DNA from: Sphingobacterium sp. UGAL515B_05
GTDB taxonomy: Bacteria; Bacteroidota; Bacteroidia; Sphingobacteriales; Sphingobacteriaceae
Direction: 5' to 3'
Assembly: GCF_033097525.1 (NCBI RefSeq)
Contig: NZ_CP109907.1
Location: 5,084,001-5,148,000, forward strand
Length of the DNA stretch: 64,000 bases
Notes under the pieces: model-generated
Seen by the model: only the letters and a program-made list of their open reading frames with translations
Database searches by the model: none
What the model was told of the DNA's origin: nothing
Position numbers and translations under genes: made by a program
Shown: positions 28,021 to 36,624 of the stretch, one piece after another
Layout of the letters: the number at the start of each line of letters is the position of its first letter
How positions within the stretch are numbered: position 1 is the first letter of the stretch

Positions 28021-28242
28021 TCAGTTGCCTTCAATTGGAAGTAAAAAAAAGCCGGTCAAATTTCCCTCTTTATCAAAGATTTCAACGTCACATTTCATAC
28101 CATAATCTTTTCTATTTTCTCTAACCATCCAATTGTCGGGTATAACCTCATTAAATACATGTCTTGATTTATCTTCTAGAATGTGGTTATTATTCCTTTT
28201 CGCCGTAACATACAGATTGAGATAATTGCTACAATCATTCAA
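28021..28242 (-). pseudogene. Truncated DUF4365 domain fragment
   Basis: 73 codons match the N-terminal strand-helix part of DUF4365 nuclease-like domains: EDKSRHVFNEVIP, NWMVRE, DYGMKCDVEIFDKEGNLTGF. In the family this leads to a VQxKG motif with the catalytic Lys. Here the end is FLLPIEGN and stop, so the Lys and all downstream parts are gone. It is the only minus-strand gene in the island until the Tra block. It probably marks a decayed defence gene. Confidence 0.55.
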
Positions 28243-28256
28243 ATAATACCGAATAA

Positions 28257-28811
28257 TTGCTATACCTGTTTTTAATGAGTTATAAATATGTTAAATTAGG
28301 TTTCAAATTATCCAATTTCGAACCTATGAATATTATAATAAGTTCACCTTTTTTCTTTATTCAAAATACCACAATTTGTTATAAATGTAACGCCAATACT
28401 CCAGTGATTTCATTAGCTGCTGTATCATACAAGGTCCAAGATGCCGATGTAGAGGAATCGAATGACTTATTTTTTTTTTCTAAAATAATTCCGAAAGATG
28501 AAAAATTAAGGAATTTATTAAAAACTAAATTTTCCTATTTCCGACCATTTTTCTCAAAAATTGTTGATCAAGAATATTGGGCCAATCACTGTGTTTTTTG
28601 TAATGCAGCACAAGGTGATTGGTTTCTGCATTCAGAGCCAGGAGAAGCCTTCTTTCCTTTGGAAGAATCGGACTGGAAAAATTACCTTTTTATAGATTAC
28701 AGGAACGAACACAAAGTTGAGTTCGAAGGAGAGCCTTCGAGGATCAAGAATGGGAATATCTTTCAAAACAAAGCCAGGCATATAGAATTTAGGAATTTTC
28801 CAGGAGCATAA
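28257..28811 (+). CDS. Cytosolic CxxC zinc-binding-like protein
   Basis: Two CxxC pairs, CYKC near residue 42 and CVFC near 113, with YWANHC and a QGDWFLHSEPGEAFFP tail, suggest a zinc-ribbon-like fold. I recall similar uncharacterised proteins in which the first pair reads CWKCG or CYKCG, but I cannot give a function. Translation may begin at the ATG at 28326 (MNIIISSPFFF), since the first 23 residues look non-conserved. It is the last gene of the island and converges on the Tra block at a strong terminator. Confidence 0.6.
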   Translation: MLYLFLMSYKYVKLGFKLSNFEPMNIIISSPFFFIQNTTICYKCNANTPVISLAAVSYKVQDADVEESNDLFFFSKIIPKDEKLRNLLKTKFSYFRPFFSKIVDQEYWANHCVFCNAAQGDWFLHSEPGEAFFPLEESDWKNYLFIDYRNEHKVEFEGEPSRIKNGNIFQNKARHIEFRNFPGA

Positions 28812-28815
28812 AATA

Positions 28816-28853
28816 TAATAGGGATGGCAATAAAATAATTGCCATCCCTATTA
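28816..28853. terminator. Strong bidirectional hairpin terminator
   Basis: TAATAGGGATGGCAAT (28816-28831) and its exact complement (28838-28853) around a six-base loop, flanked by A/T runs on both sides. It lies between convergent genes (28811 and 28851) and should stop transcription from both the island and the Tra block. Confidence 0.85.
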
Positions 28854-29129
28854 TAAAAAATTAAGCACTTTTATTGAACTCCCTTTTTGGGGATGATAAG
28901 AGGGGCAATATAGCAAGTATTTATATTTTTCTAAATCCTTTATACACTTATGGTAGGTTGGTAAACTTCCGATATGTGATTTAGCCATTAGTATCTTCCT
29001 GGAAGTTTGAATTGTCCTATACCCATTCTCTCTTCGGCACAGGGTAATGATCGCAAATAGTAGTGCCATATGGGAAACAGTTAATCTTTGGTCTGCCGTA
29101 GCCTTTTTAATTACCTCATCATTCCACAT
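28851..29129 (-). CDS. Small winged-helix-like protein
   Basis: 92 residues, basic, with a predicted winged-helix pattern (VSHMALLFAIITLC, RTIQTSRKILMAKSHIGSLP, TYHKCIKDLEKYKYLLYCPS). It resembles the 29461 product in plan, so both may be paralogues. Such proteins are common near one end of Bacteroidota mobile elements. It is likely DNA-binding, with function unknown. The stop codon lies in the terminator arm; the start overlaps the stop of the next gene upstream by one base. Confidence 0.7.
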   Translation of the reverse strand: MWNDEVIKKATADQRLTVSHMALLFAIITLCRRENGYRTIQTSRKILMAKSHIGSLPTYHKCIKDLEKYKYLLYCPSYHPQKGSSIKVLNFL

Positions 29130-29407
29130 TATTCGTATCCTCCATTTAACTCTTTAGGTAATAGCCGTTTAACTTCGTTGTAATTATAGTAATAGGTCCC
29201 GCCAACTTTTTTGTAGGTTAGCTCACCGGCTATGCGCATTTGTTGCAGCTTGCCAGCCGATATTTCCAATATTTCCAAAACCTGTTTCGTCTTAATAGAA
29301 CGGGGGAAACTCTTTACCTCCTGAATTTTTAGGATTTCCTTTATGTCTGAAAGTAGTTTTATCCTGAAATCCTCCAGGTCATCTTTAGTCACAATATTTA
29401 TCTGCAT
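29129..29407 (-). CDS. MerR/excisionase-type HTH protein
   Basis: 92 residues. A coiled N-terminus (residues 1-35) leads to a helix-turn-helix of the HTH_17/excisionase type (IKTKQVLEILEISAGKLQQM) and a basic wing, TYKKVGGTYYYNYNEVKRLL. In CTnDOT-like elements proteins of this size act as excision or regulation factors. It overlaps the 28851 gene by one base, so they are translationally coupled. No integrase is present for it to serve in the window. Confidence 0.8.
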   Translation of the reverse strand: MQINIVTKDDLEDFRIKLLSDIKEILKIQEVKSFPRSIKTKQVLEILEISAGKLQQMRIAGELTYKKVGGTYYYNYNEVKRLLPKELNGGYE

Positions 29408-29460
29408 ATCTCACCTTTCTTTTTCACGTTTTTCAATCTTTCAAAATGTGCGTTTTCTTT

Positions 29461-29745
29461 CTATAACTGCTTTAATTCCACGGTTGTAGGCATATCATTT
29501 GCCTGGGAAGGGTAATAACCGATATATCCATAATGGTTAAGAATTGCCATTTTTCTATAGTAGGTAGCTGTACTGGATATCTTTGATAATCTCATCAATT
29601 CACTTCTATCCACTACAATTTTTTCTTTCTGAGCATTTATACACTTGAATAGGATGGCCATATAAAGGGCTATATGTTTGGTATCAATCGCGATGTCGTT
29701 TTGCACTTTATTTACAAACAAAATTGCCAAATCCTTCTTTTCCAT
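29461..29745 (-). CDS. Small winged-helix-like protein, second copy
   Basis: 94 residues with the same helix-turn-helix plan as the 28851 gene: KHIALYMAILFKCINAQ, VDRSELMRLSKISSTATYYR, then a tyrosine-rich wing (NHYGYIGYYPSQ). I infer DNA binding; no enzyme motif is present. It ends 53 bases before the HTH_17 gene and lies one base from the 29747 gene, so the block is compact. Confidence 0.7.
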   Translation of the reverse strand: MEKKDLAILFVNKVQNDIAIDTKHIALYMAILFKCINAQKEKIVVDRSELMRLSKISSTATYYRKMAILNHYGYIGYYPSQANDMPTTVELKQL

Positions 29746-29746
29746 A

Positions 29747-30721
29747 TCAGTTCAGTTTAGTTCGGCTAATCTTTGCTTCGCCATCCTGGCCTTTAGCTAT
29801 TACCATTTTCGCTTTTGGATTACTACTTAAATCATTCAGATTAATTCTTTTATTCTCCTTAATGAAAAGTATAGATTTACCAAGGGGATTAGCTTCGATA
29901 AATATTTCATTGTATTTTTTTGAATTAAGATTTACCCTTTGGCCTGATTGTAAATCAGCAACCATACGGTCAATCTCCTCGGCCGGTAACTTTAGCCCCG
30001 GAATCTTTTTTATTTCCTGGTGCAAGTCAAAGTTTGGAACAAGGATTTCTTTCAGCTTGATATTCCCATTTTTATCCCGGTCATTTAAATCCGGTATCAG
30101 CCATTTATCCTTAATCAAAATTGGTCTTCCTTGTAGTAGTGTCACTACATCTGCTTTCCTTAGGGAAGATTCACTTCCTACAAAGATGTTCCGCTGCTCT
30201 TTATCACTAAGATTTAAGCTATATAATAAGCCATCCAATCGCTTTTTGTCCTCGCTTATTATGATCTTTGTATCGAGCACCTGGTTTGCTTGAATTAGCT
30301 CCGAAGTTGCTTTATTAGACAATAAGTTAAGTGTTGGCTGTAAGGTATCAAAGGAAACGCCCAGCTGCTCTAAAGGCTTTTTAAATCTTGGATGTTGAAG
30401 ATTAATTCTATTGGGATCGGGATCAGCGAGGCCAATAGATCGCTTTAGCTTATCTAATGCTTTTTTGAAAGTTCTGGATGCTCTCTTAATCCTGTTCGGA
30501 TAGAGGGCCTTTTCGAGTTGCTTTGTTTCTTGCTGCAATTTTTTCTTGGTGATCTTTTCTTCGGTGGTAGGGTAATTAATCTTTGCCCCAAGGATTTGCT
30601 CATATTTACGCAATTGCTCTTTTAATAAATACTTTTCACCTGAAGAAGGATTCCCAATTGATTCAAAACGTTTCTTCCATTTAAGGACATCCTGCCACCA
30701 CTGTTCAATACGATTTCTCAT
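29747..30721 (-). CDS. Mobile-element accessory protein (unknown function)
   Basis: 324 residues, basic and highly helical, with a Lys/Glu-rich N-terminal 110 residues (probable coiled coil) and a C-terminal part of alternating strand motifs (GRPILIKDKWLIPDL, GKSILFIKENKRINL). The pattern recalls DUF3945/DUF4099-like proteins of Bacteroidota plasmids but I cannot assign a family. No signal peptide or catalytic motif is seen. It follows the 30766 gene by 44 bases in the same direction. Confidence 0.6.
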   Translation of the reverse strand: MRNRIEQWWQDVLKWKKRFESIGNPSSGEKYLLKEQLRKYEQILGAKINYPTTEEKITKKKLQQETKQLEKALYPNRIKRASRTFKKALDKLKRSIGLADPDPNRINLQHPRFKKPLEQLGVSFDTLQPTLNLLSNKATSELIQANQVLDTKIIISEDKKRLDGLLYSLNLSDKEQRNIFVGSESSLRKADVVTLLQGRPILIKDKWLIPDLNDRDKNGNIKLKEILVPNFDLHQEIKKIPGLKLPAEEIDRMVADLQSGQRVNLNSKKYNEIFIEANPLGKSILFIKENKRINLNDLSSNPKAKMVIAKGQDGEAKISRTKLN

Positions 30722-30765
30722 AGCTCCTTATTTTAAAGAAAGAAATGGGGGAATCCCCCCAAATC

Positions 30766-31674
30766 TTATCCTAACTTGATTCGAGATCCATTATTTTTAT
30801 TTTTCTGATCGTCATCTTTTTTAATGGAACTTTCGGTCAAATTTTTTTGCTCCTGTGTATTCTTTTCCGAAGCGACATTGTTTTTTCCTGCCTCAATAAT
30901 GCTTGAATCAGGGGAGACACCTTGAGATTTGGATTGCTCCTGACCTTGTTCTTGTTGTTCTTTTTTATATGACAAGCGGATGGGCTTGTTTTGCTCATCA
31001 TATAAATTCATGGAGCCAAAACGGGGAGCAGCTTCAATCTTTATTTTTTCTTCACCACGGCTTGTTACCATTATTACCTGTACGCGATTACCTTTTTTCA
31101 GGGAGTCTATCAATTCCTTTTTGTTCTGAGAGAATTCTAAACCTTTAATAGGATATTGTTCCAATTGCTTTTCCAGATCAAAATGGTTCCTTCTGTCTAA
31201 CTGGTAATTCCCATTAGTGTCGACATTTTTAAAATCCAGGTAAACCCAAGCCTCTGATGTTTGACGATCATTTTTGTCATCAGGATTTATTTTGGTAAAG
31301 GTTTTGTTTACAGAGCGGCCATCAAGTAAATTGTATCCTTCCTTTAAAGTGTACTTGTTGCCAAAATATACCGGGAATTTTTGCTGTAACGTTTCTTCTT
31401 TACCTTCCTTCTTTACCAGAAGGTCAAAGGAGTTAAAGAATACTTTGTCGAGGTCCTGATCAGATCGTTTAAAGTGTAATACACCACGGACGGAATCACT
31501 ATTTATTTTTGTGTCATGGCTAATTTGAAACTCTTCAGTTCCTTTAGCAAGGGCCTCCGTTAATTGATCTCTACCAATGGTGCCAAAACCCGCATAAAAT
31601 ATTGCGTTCGCCAAGGCGTCAACTGTTTCTTGTTTTACTTCAGTTTGTTCATTCATCGCATTTTCCTCCTTCAC
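30766..31674 (-). CDS. Mobile-element accessory protein (unknown function)
   Basis: 302 residues. The N-terminal 230 residues look like a compact domain (TVDALANAIFYAGFGTIGRD, KFPVYFGNKYTLKEGYNLLDG, GLEFSQNKKELIDSL). The last 70 residues are Gln/Ser/Lys-rich and probably disordered. It shares with the 29747 gene a segment of the type 'LEKQLEQYPIKGLEFSQN / LHQEIKKIPGLKLPAEE', so the two may be related. Another start, at the internal Met7, is possible. No function known. Confidence 0.6.
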   Translation of the reverse strand: MKEENAMNEQTEVKQETVDALANAIFYAGFGTIGRDQLTEALAKGTEEFQISHDTKINSDSVRGVLHFKRSDQDLDKVFFNSFDLLVKKEGKEETLQQKFPVYFGNKYTLKEGYNLLDGRSVNKTFTKINPDDKNDRQTSEAWVYLDFKNVDTNGNYQLDRRNHFDLEKQLEQYPIKGLEFSQNKKELIDSLKKGNRVQVIMVTSRGEEKIKIEAAPRFGSMNLYDEQNKPIRLSYKKEQQEQGQEQSKSQGVSPDSSIIEAGKNNVASEKNTQEQKNLTESSIKKDDDQKNKNNGSRIKLG

Positions 31675-31699
31675 TTTTAATTGTTAAAAAATATACAGA

Positions 31700-32545
31700 T
31701 TACATTGTTCTTGCTTTGAGCAAGGTTTTGTTACTAATTTTTAATTCGAGTTGCCGGCCACCATTAAGTTCCTGTATTTCAATCTTAAGGTATTTCTTGT
31801 CCGGAATAGTGAATTTTTTGATTGCAAGAACAATGGTCTGTTTTGACTTTCCTTCAATTCTTTTCAAATTCCCGTAAGTGTAGGTGGGCTGTAATTCTAC
31901 TTCCTGGCTGGCCGTCCGTTTTGATCTTTTGGCATCCCGGATATAAAGTCTGAATCCATCTATATCATAATTAATCTGACTGTTATTCTCCAGGCTAAAC
32001 TGAAAGTATAACTGATCATCTTTGATATATATACCATCTAAAGCTATCATCATATCATTCTTGTCATCATTTATTTTACTCAAAAATGATTGCCTGTTAC
32101 CGATGCGTTGTGCAATTTCTTTCAACTGGCTTTCATATTCTATATCCGGACTAAATTGTACAATAGGTATAGAAGGAATAGCCAGATCTGCAACTTTCAA
32201 ATTGATAAAGGCAGGGTTAGGCTGGTATCGTAACGAAAATGAGTATAAAGCTCCTTCGGCAGTAATAATGGTAAGATTAGTCGGTTGAAAATCTTCCACA
32301 GCGGCTTTGACCTGCAATACATTTTCAATTCCGGCTGCCTTTTGTACCAGTACATCAGCTGATCCACGGTCAACGCTTTTTATGGAATAGGGAAAGATGA
32401 GGTTTGTCGTTTTATCATAGGATATTCCTACATTGAAAGGTTCTATCATACCAGTAATTCGTGTTCGGGAATCCTGTCCAAAGATTGTAGTGGCTTGAAA
32501 GATAAGGCAGATGACTGCCAACAAGATGTTGATTGTTGTTTTCAT
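31700..32545 (-). CDS. traN: Conjugative transfer protein TraN (VirB9-like)
   Basis: 281 residues with a signal peptide ending TTIFGQDS and a beta-rich domain of the TraN/DUF4138 family (TNLIFPYSIKSVDRGS, LYFQFSLENNSQINYD, TYTYGNLKRIEGKSKQTIVL). In CTnDOT systems TraN sits in the outer-membrane part of the mating pore with TraM, as VirB9 does with VirB10. It is directly downstream of traM, in canonical order. Full length, no defect seen. Confidence 0.88.
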   Translation of the reverse strand: MKTTINILLAVICLIFQATTIFGQDSRTRITGMIEPFNVGISYDKTTNLIFPYSIKSVDRGSADVLVQKAAGIENVLQVKAAVEDFQPTNLTIITAEGALYSFSLRYQPNPAFINLKVADLAIPSIPIVQFSPDIEYESQLKEIAQRIGNRQSFLSKINDDKNDMMIALDGIYIKDDQLYFQFSLENNSQINYDIDGFRLYIRDAKRSKRTASQEVELQPTYTYGNLKRIEGKSKQTIVLAIKKFTIPDKKYLKIEIQELNGGRQLELKISNKTLLKARTM

Positions 32546-32580
32546 AACTATTGCTTTATAGATATTGATTTAATATTATT

Positions 32581-33876
32581 TTATTGGTCCTTACGCTTAT
32601 TGTCTTTCAGCAGGATACGATATCCGGCTTTTACGTCAACTTTAATTTGTTTAACCTTCTTGGAGAGGAGATTTTTACCTAACTCAATTCCTGCTGATGC
32701 AGCCTGGGCACCAAGGGTTTGATCAAAAGTGCCCAATGACAAACTCTGTATTGTCTGATCGGAGTTTTGTTTGATCACATCACGGGTTATGGCACCCGGA
32801 ATCCGGATTCCAGCAATTCCGTCCAGATCATAGACAGATAGTTTAACAGGGAAGAGGGATTCTTTGTATTGTATGCCATCAATATCTACTTCAAGCCTTT
32901 CGCCACGAAGAGAAACTAACCCGTAGATGAAACTCCCTTTTGGAATCTGAACACCGTTTATAAATGCATCTGAGGAAAGTCGGAGTTTTATTGTGGAGCC
33001 AGAGACCAGAGTTTGGGTTTCATGCACTACTGCAGCAATAGCGTTTAAATCTGGTTGGCCAACAATTTCATTATTCAATCCATAGAAAGTATTCATTTCT
33101 TTGTCAGGGCTTTTATTGAATTGTTCCGCATACTGTTTGACCGGCCTGTTATCCAATACTGTAATGACCGCAGATTTTGGTGCTGTTTTAAATGGATATA
33201 CCTGTCCATGGTGTGCGGCAGACTGTTCCTTCAGACGCTGTTGCACACGGTCCGGGTGTTGGATATCCAAAATTTTGTCCATCATTGAACTGAGCTGGGA
33301 AACCTCTTTATCCTCTTCGGCTGTTTCGGACATCGTTTCCATCATTTTTTCCAGCCGGTCCACTTCTGCTGAACCAACCGATGGTGCGGAGTAACTTCTA
33401 TATGGGGCGATATAATGGTTATCTTCCGGTGCTGCATAATTACGGCTCAGTTCGTTTTGTAGTTGATTTAACCTATTATAGATTCTAGTTTCCTGGCCTG
33501 CAGGATTACTGTTGCTTCCAGAATACAATGAAGTATTCAAACCAGCAGGAGTGGAGCTTAGAAAGTCTTGTGTAGCCAAATATTCGCTATCTTTTGACAT
33601 AGCGTAATTAGGATCAGCTTTCATTAACTCCTGCAGTTTAAGGGAATCTTTTTCCGCCTGGTTGTAAAAGTCAAGCTTATTGAACTCCGTTTCTTTGTTC
33701 TGTGCATCGGGTAGATTCAGGTTAAGGCCTCCATCCGCTTTAGCCAAAACCGTTTGTGTTTTGCCGCCCCCCATAAGCCAGAACATGAGCGTAAGGAAGG
33801 GTACACAGATTAGCGGAAGAAAAAGGAAAAATTTTCTTTGCTTTTGCTGTTGCTCGTTTAAAGTTTGTTGTTCCAT
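32581..33876 (-). CDS. traM: Conjugative transfer protein TraM (VirB10-like)
   Basis: 431 residues. A short cytoplasmic N-terminus is followed by one membrane helix (residues 15-38, FFLFLPLICVPFLTLMFWLM), a long Gln/Ser/Tyr-rich periplasmic linker and a C-terminal beta domain from about residue 270 (VSGSTIKLRLSSDAFINGVQ, IPKGSFIYGLVSL). This is the layout of TraM/VirB10, which spans both membranes. The linker region is long and low in complexity. Start and neighbours fit the traL-traM-traN order. Confidence 0.9.
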   Translation of the reverse strand: MEQQTLNEQQQKQRKFFLFLPLICVPFLTLMFWLMGGGKTQTVLAKADGGLNLNLPDAQNKETEFNKLDFYNQAEKDSLKLQELMKADPNYAMSKDSEYLATQDFLSSTPAGLNTSLYSGSNSNPAGQETRIYNRLNQLQNELSRNYAAPEDNHYIAPYRSYSAPSVGSAEVDRLEKMMETMSETAEEDKEVSQLSSMMDKILDIQHPDRVQQRLKEQSAAHHGQVYPFKTAPKSAVITVLDNRPVKQYAEQFNKSPDKEMNTFYGLNNEIVGQPDLNAIAAVVHETQTLVSGSTIKLRLSSDAFINGVQIPKGSFIYGLVSLRGERLEVDIDGIQYKESLFPVKLSVYDLDGIAGIRIPGAITRDVIKQNSDQTIQSLSLGTFDQTLGAQAASAGIELGKNLLSKKVKQIKVDVKAGYRILLKDNKRKDQ

Positions 33877-33887
33877 ATTGATGTTTA

Positions 33888-34139
33888 TTAAAAATTAAAA
33901 AAGTGGTTCCCCGTACCTGTAAGGGCCGAGAACATAATGTATATGCAAATTGCGCTACCTAGTAGCAGGAAAGCTGCCAGCAGCACCTTCCAGGTTCGGG
34001 GACTATAATGAGCTGTTTTATTTTTGAGATATACGGCAAAGTATTTTGCTTTTTTATTGACGTTTCCAGCTATTACCTTCCGAATAGATTGCATAGGTCC
34101 CGGACCTTTCTCAGGTACCGATTTTTCGATTGTTTTCAT
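33888..34139 (-). CDS. Small membrane protein, TraL-like
   Basis: 83 residues, basic N-terminus (about 45 residues) then one membrane helix (VLLAAFLLLGSAICIYIMFS). TraL of CTnDOT occupies this slot between traK and traM and has one helix, so I assign it by position and topology. Sequence similarity to TraL cannot be judged by eye. It lies one base from traK and 11 bases from traM. Confidence 0.65.
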   Translation of the reverse strand: MKTIEKSVPEKGPGPMQSIRKVIAGNVNKKAKYFAVYLKNKTAHYSPRTWKVLLAAFLLLGSAICIYIMFSALTGTGNHFFNF

Positions 34140-34140
34140 A

Positions 34141-34773
34141 TTAATTGCGATTTATCGTTTTGAGGTCTTTATTTTCTATGGTATTCCAGCGTTCAATTAA
34201 AAAGCCATGACTGTTATTTTCCGTCCGGGATACACTTCTAAGTTCACCTTCTGTAATCAGGCTTCTTTTTGAGATGGTTGTAGGCCTAATGATATCCTGT
34301 GTGGCAAAACAGCGAAACTTAAAGGGATATTGATTGATATCAACCTGCACACTATCCACCTGAATCGTTTGGTTTACATTTCCTGAGATCAGACCAGAAT
34401 AAAACTTATTTTCCTTCAGGTTGTCATACACTTTTTTCGCACTCTCATCAGCCAGGTATAAAGCTTTTGTTATGGTTGTTTTGATGGCCTGCTCATCGGG
34501 GTCAAGTGTGAAGAAGAGTTGATGAAACGTCTTGATATGATCTTTCGCTTCAACAGGGATATTGTCCTTTCTATCAGATGAATAGGCCTCTAGCGCCTTG
34601 CCATTGGCCAGTACATAAATTCTGGATTGCATACTAGAAACCATCCGAAAGCTGGTAAAAACGGTGTAAACACAAATTAGTGTCGTTGCCCCAAGCATAC
34701 AGATACAGAATAGTCTGAACTGACGGAAAGAAGTATCTATGTTCTGAATTTTTTTAAACATGAGATTAGCCAT
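34141..34773 (-). CDS. traK: Conjugative transfer protein TraK (VirB8-like)
   Basis: 210 residues with a membrane helix at 20-45 (LFCICMLGATTLICVYTVF) followed by the periplasmic domain typical of TraK: KDHIKTFHQLFFTLDPDEQ, KALYLADESAKKVYDNLKE, then strands ending IKN-like. VirB8-type proteins nucleate the inner-membrane complex. Its start overlaps the traJ stop by one base, so the pair is translationally coupled. Confidence 0.9.
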   Translation of the reverse strand: MANLMFKKIQNIDTSFRQFRLFCICMLGATTLICVYTVFTSFRMVSSMQSRIYVLANGKALEAYSSDRKDNIPVEAKDHIKTFHQLFFTLDPDEQAIKTTITKALYLADESAKKVYDNLKENKFYSGLISGNVNQTIQVDSVQVDINQYPFKFRCFATQDIIRPTTISKRSLITEGELRSVSRTENNSHGFLIERWNTIENKDLKTINRN

Positions 34774-35975
34774 TAAGAATTACCACTAAGTTTATCTTTA
34801 AAATAAGGGGCACTATTTGCCTGCGATGCCATGCCATCCTTCATTCCTGATGCTGCATTGCCCATGGCGTCCGCAGCCATGCCCATTCCTGCCAGAGCTC
34901 CTCCTGCAGCCATTGATGCTGCTGAAGTGCCCATTGACTGAGCTGCACCCATGGTGGATGAAAACATACTGGTCGTTTTTTGCTGCAGAGCGCCGCCACC
35001 GGCAGCATGCACAATATAATTGGCAACAGATGGAACCGTAAAGTAACCCACAATACCAATGATCAAAAAAATGAGGTAACCTATATCGGTACTGCTAAAA
35101 AAAGTCTCTCCCTGTTCACCGATCTGGCTGATATCCAGTTTAATCATTTGTTCTTGTATTTTGGCAATGATGGCACCGAATATATTGGCCACAGGTAACC
35201 AGAGGAAAATATTGATATAACGGGCAAGCCAAACGGTTAGGGTATGATGGAAGCCATCAAATACAGCAAGGCCAAATACCAATGGTCCAAGGATGGAAAG
35301 CACGACCAACTGGAAAGTACGCAAAGTGTTAATACATAGTGAGGCTGCTTCAAAGAGTATTTCAAGGGCCTGGCTCATCCATTCTTTAACGCTGTTCCGG
35401 ATATTATATCCTGCTTTTTCCAGACCGAAATCAATGTTGTTGGCAAACCGGTCCATGAAACCCTCATCAATATCTTTATTGTATTTATACTTTAGCCATT
35501 TATCCCGATCGCCCTGTCCATCTTCTCCGACAAACATTTGCCATTTGGAAGTTTTCTTAATCGCTTCCTCCTTCTGTTTGAGCAGGATTTCAATTGATTT
35601 GTTCGAACCGGTTATCATAGATGCAGTTGCCGTTACGGTAGGTTTCATAACACCATTGATCATACCCAAAACAGATGGAAAGATGGTGATACAAAAGCCG
35701 ATAGCAAAGGGTCTGAAGAGTGGATAAAAATCGATAGGCTCTGCATTGGCCAAATGTTTCCATACACGGTGGGCAATATAAAATAGTGCAGCAAACCCAG
35801 CTAGACCTCTGCCAACCCCAATCAATTGGCTACAAAGCGGCATCATTTCATCATATAATTGATCAAGGATATCATGCATACCGTTCAGATCAGATGCCAG
35901 ACCTTGGGCATACAATCCCATTGGCCCTAGCAAAAGGATGACGATAAATAGAATTGTTCTGTTCAAAGTTTTCAT
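34773..35975 (-). CDS. traJ: Conjugative transfer protein TraJ (VirB6-like)
   Basis: 400 residues with an N-terminal signal-like segment (MKTLNRTILFIVILLLGP) and about six membrane helices (for example RGLAGFAALFYIAHRVW, FQLVVLSILGPLVFGLAVF, WLARYINIFLWLPVANIFGA). The C-terminus is Ala/Gly/Met-rich. This matches TraJ, the polytopic channel component. The region between helices (residues 125-205) is polar and probably periplasmic. Confidence 0.9.
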   Translation of the reverse strand: MKTLNRTILFIVILLLGPMGLYAQGLASDLNGMHDILDQLYDEMMPLCSQLIGVGRGLAGFAALFYIAHRVWKHLANAEPIDFYPLFRPFAIGFCITIFPSVLGMINGVMKPTVTATASMITGSNKSIEILLKQKEEAIKKTSKWQMFVGEDGQGDRDKWLKYKYNKDIDEGFMDRFANNIDFGLEKAGYNIRNSVKEWMSQALEILFEAASLCINTLRTFQLVVLSILGPLVFGLAVFDGFHHTLTVWLARYINIFLWLPVANIFGAIIAKIQEQMIKLDISQIGEQGETFFSSTDIGYLIFLIIGIVGYFTVPSVANYIVHAAGGGALQQKTTSMFSSTMGAAQSMGTSAASMAAGGALAGMGMAADAMGNAASGMKDGMASQANSAPYFKDKLSGNS

Positions 35976-35983
35976 ATTGTATT

Positions 35984-36622
35984 TTATTTAGTAATTCCAT
36001 TCAGCTGTTTGCTGAATTGCAGGTCTTTTTTAGCTTTGGCGCGTTGTAGGCCAAGGATAGAAGTTTGGGAATTGAAGTGTCGGAGAAACTGTATTTTTTC
36101 CTCCATATCTTCATATATATGGTCAATGGCTTGTAGCCTTTCATCATCAGACATTCTCATTTTCCCGGCTGTGATTACTCCTGCGAGCTCGTCAAGGTTT
36201 CTAAGGCTCAGTTTTAATAGATTTCCGTAAACCTTTTCCATATAGTCCAGTTCTTTTGTATTGAAGGAACCATCAGACTTGAACCTGCTAAAGGAGGATT
36301 TATATTCTTTTACCAAAGCAAGCTGGGCTTCGATGATCATGCTTACCTTACGGTATTTTTTTACCGTAGGACTTACCTCCATAAGTCCATCCAGGAAAGT
36401 CTGGTGCAAGGAAAAGTTACCCTGAGATAGGTCCTTAACGGTATTATAGCCACCATTAAGAATTTTATATCCATCCTTCATCTGCTTTAAGATTGCTTTA
36501 AACTGCGTTAGCTTCTCCACATTAAGCAGCAACTGCGCTATTTCATTGGCCTGTCCAAAGGAAGGTTTTCCCTGCAATATTCCCATTACCAGCAGGCATA
36601 AAATGATCGTAAACTTTCTCAT
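35984..36622 (-). CDS. Tra-operon periplasmic protein (TraI/TerB-like paralogue A)
   Basis: 212 residues, signal peptide (ending GKPSFGQ), all-helical mature part with the pattern LKQMKDGYKILNGGYNTVKD, SPTVKKYRKVSMIIEAQLAL and a DDERLQAIDHIYEDMEEKI segment. The neighbouring 36625 product has the same plan and the same conserved DDERL..ID.IY motif. Such proteins are often labelled TerB-like in databases, but tellurite resistance is not implied. The location between traI and traJ points to a pore role. Confidence 0.7.
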   Translation of the reverse strand: MRKFTIILCLLVMGILQGKPSFGQANEIAQLLLNVEKLTQFKAILKQMKDGYKILNGGYNTVKDLSQGNFSLHQTFLDGLMEVSPTVKKYRKVSMIIEAQLALVKEYKSSFSRFKSDGSFNTKELDYMEKVYGNLLKLSLRNLDELAGVITAGKMRMSDDERLQAIDHIYEDMEEKIQFLRHFNSQTSILGLQRAKAKKDLQFSKQLNGITK

Positions 36623-36624
36623 AA

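Noticed and set aside
29724..30293. 189-codon plus-strand frame inside the 29747 gene
   Set aside because: Antisense shadow; hydrophobic low-information composition while the minus-strand frame is longer and fits the operon.
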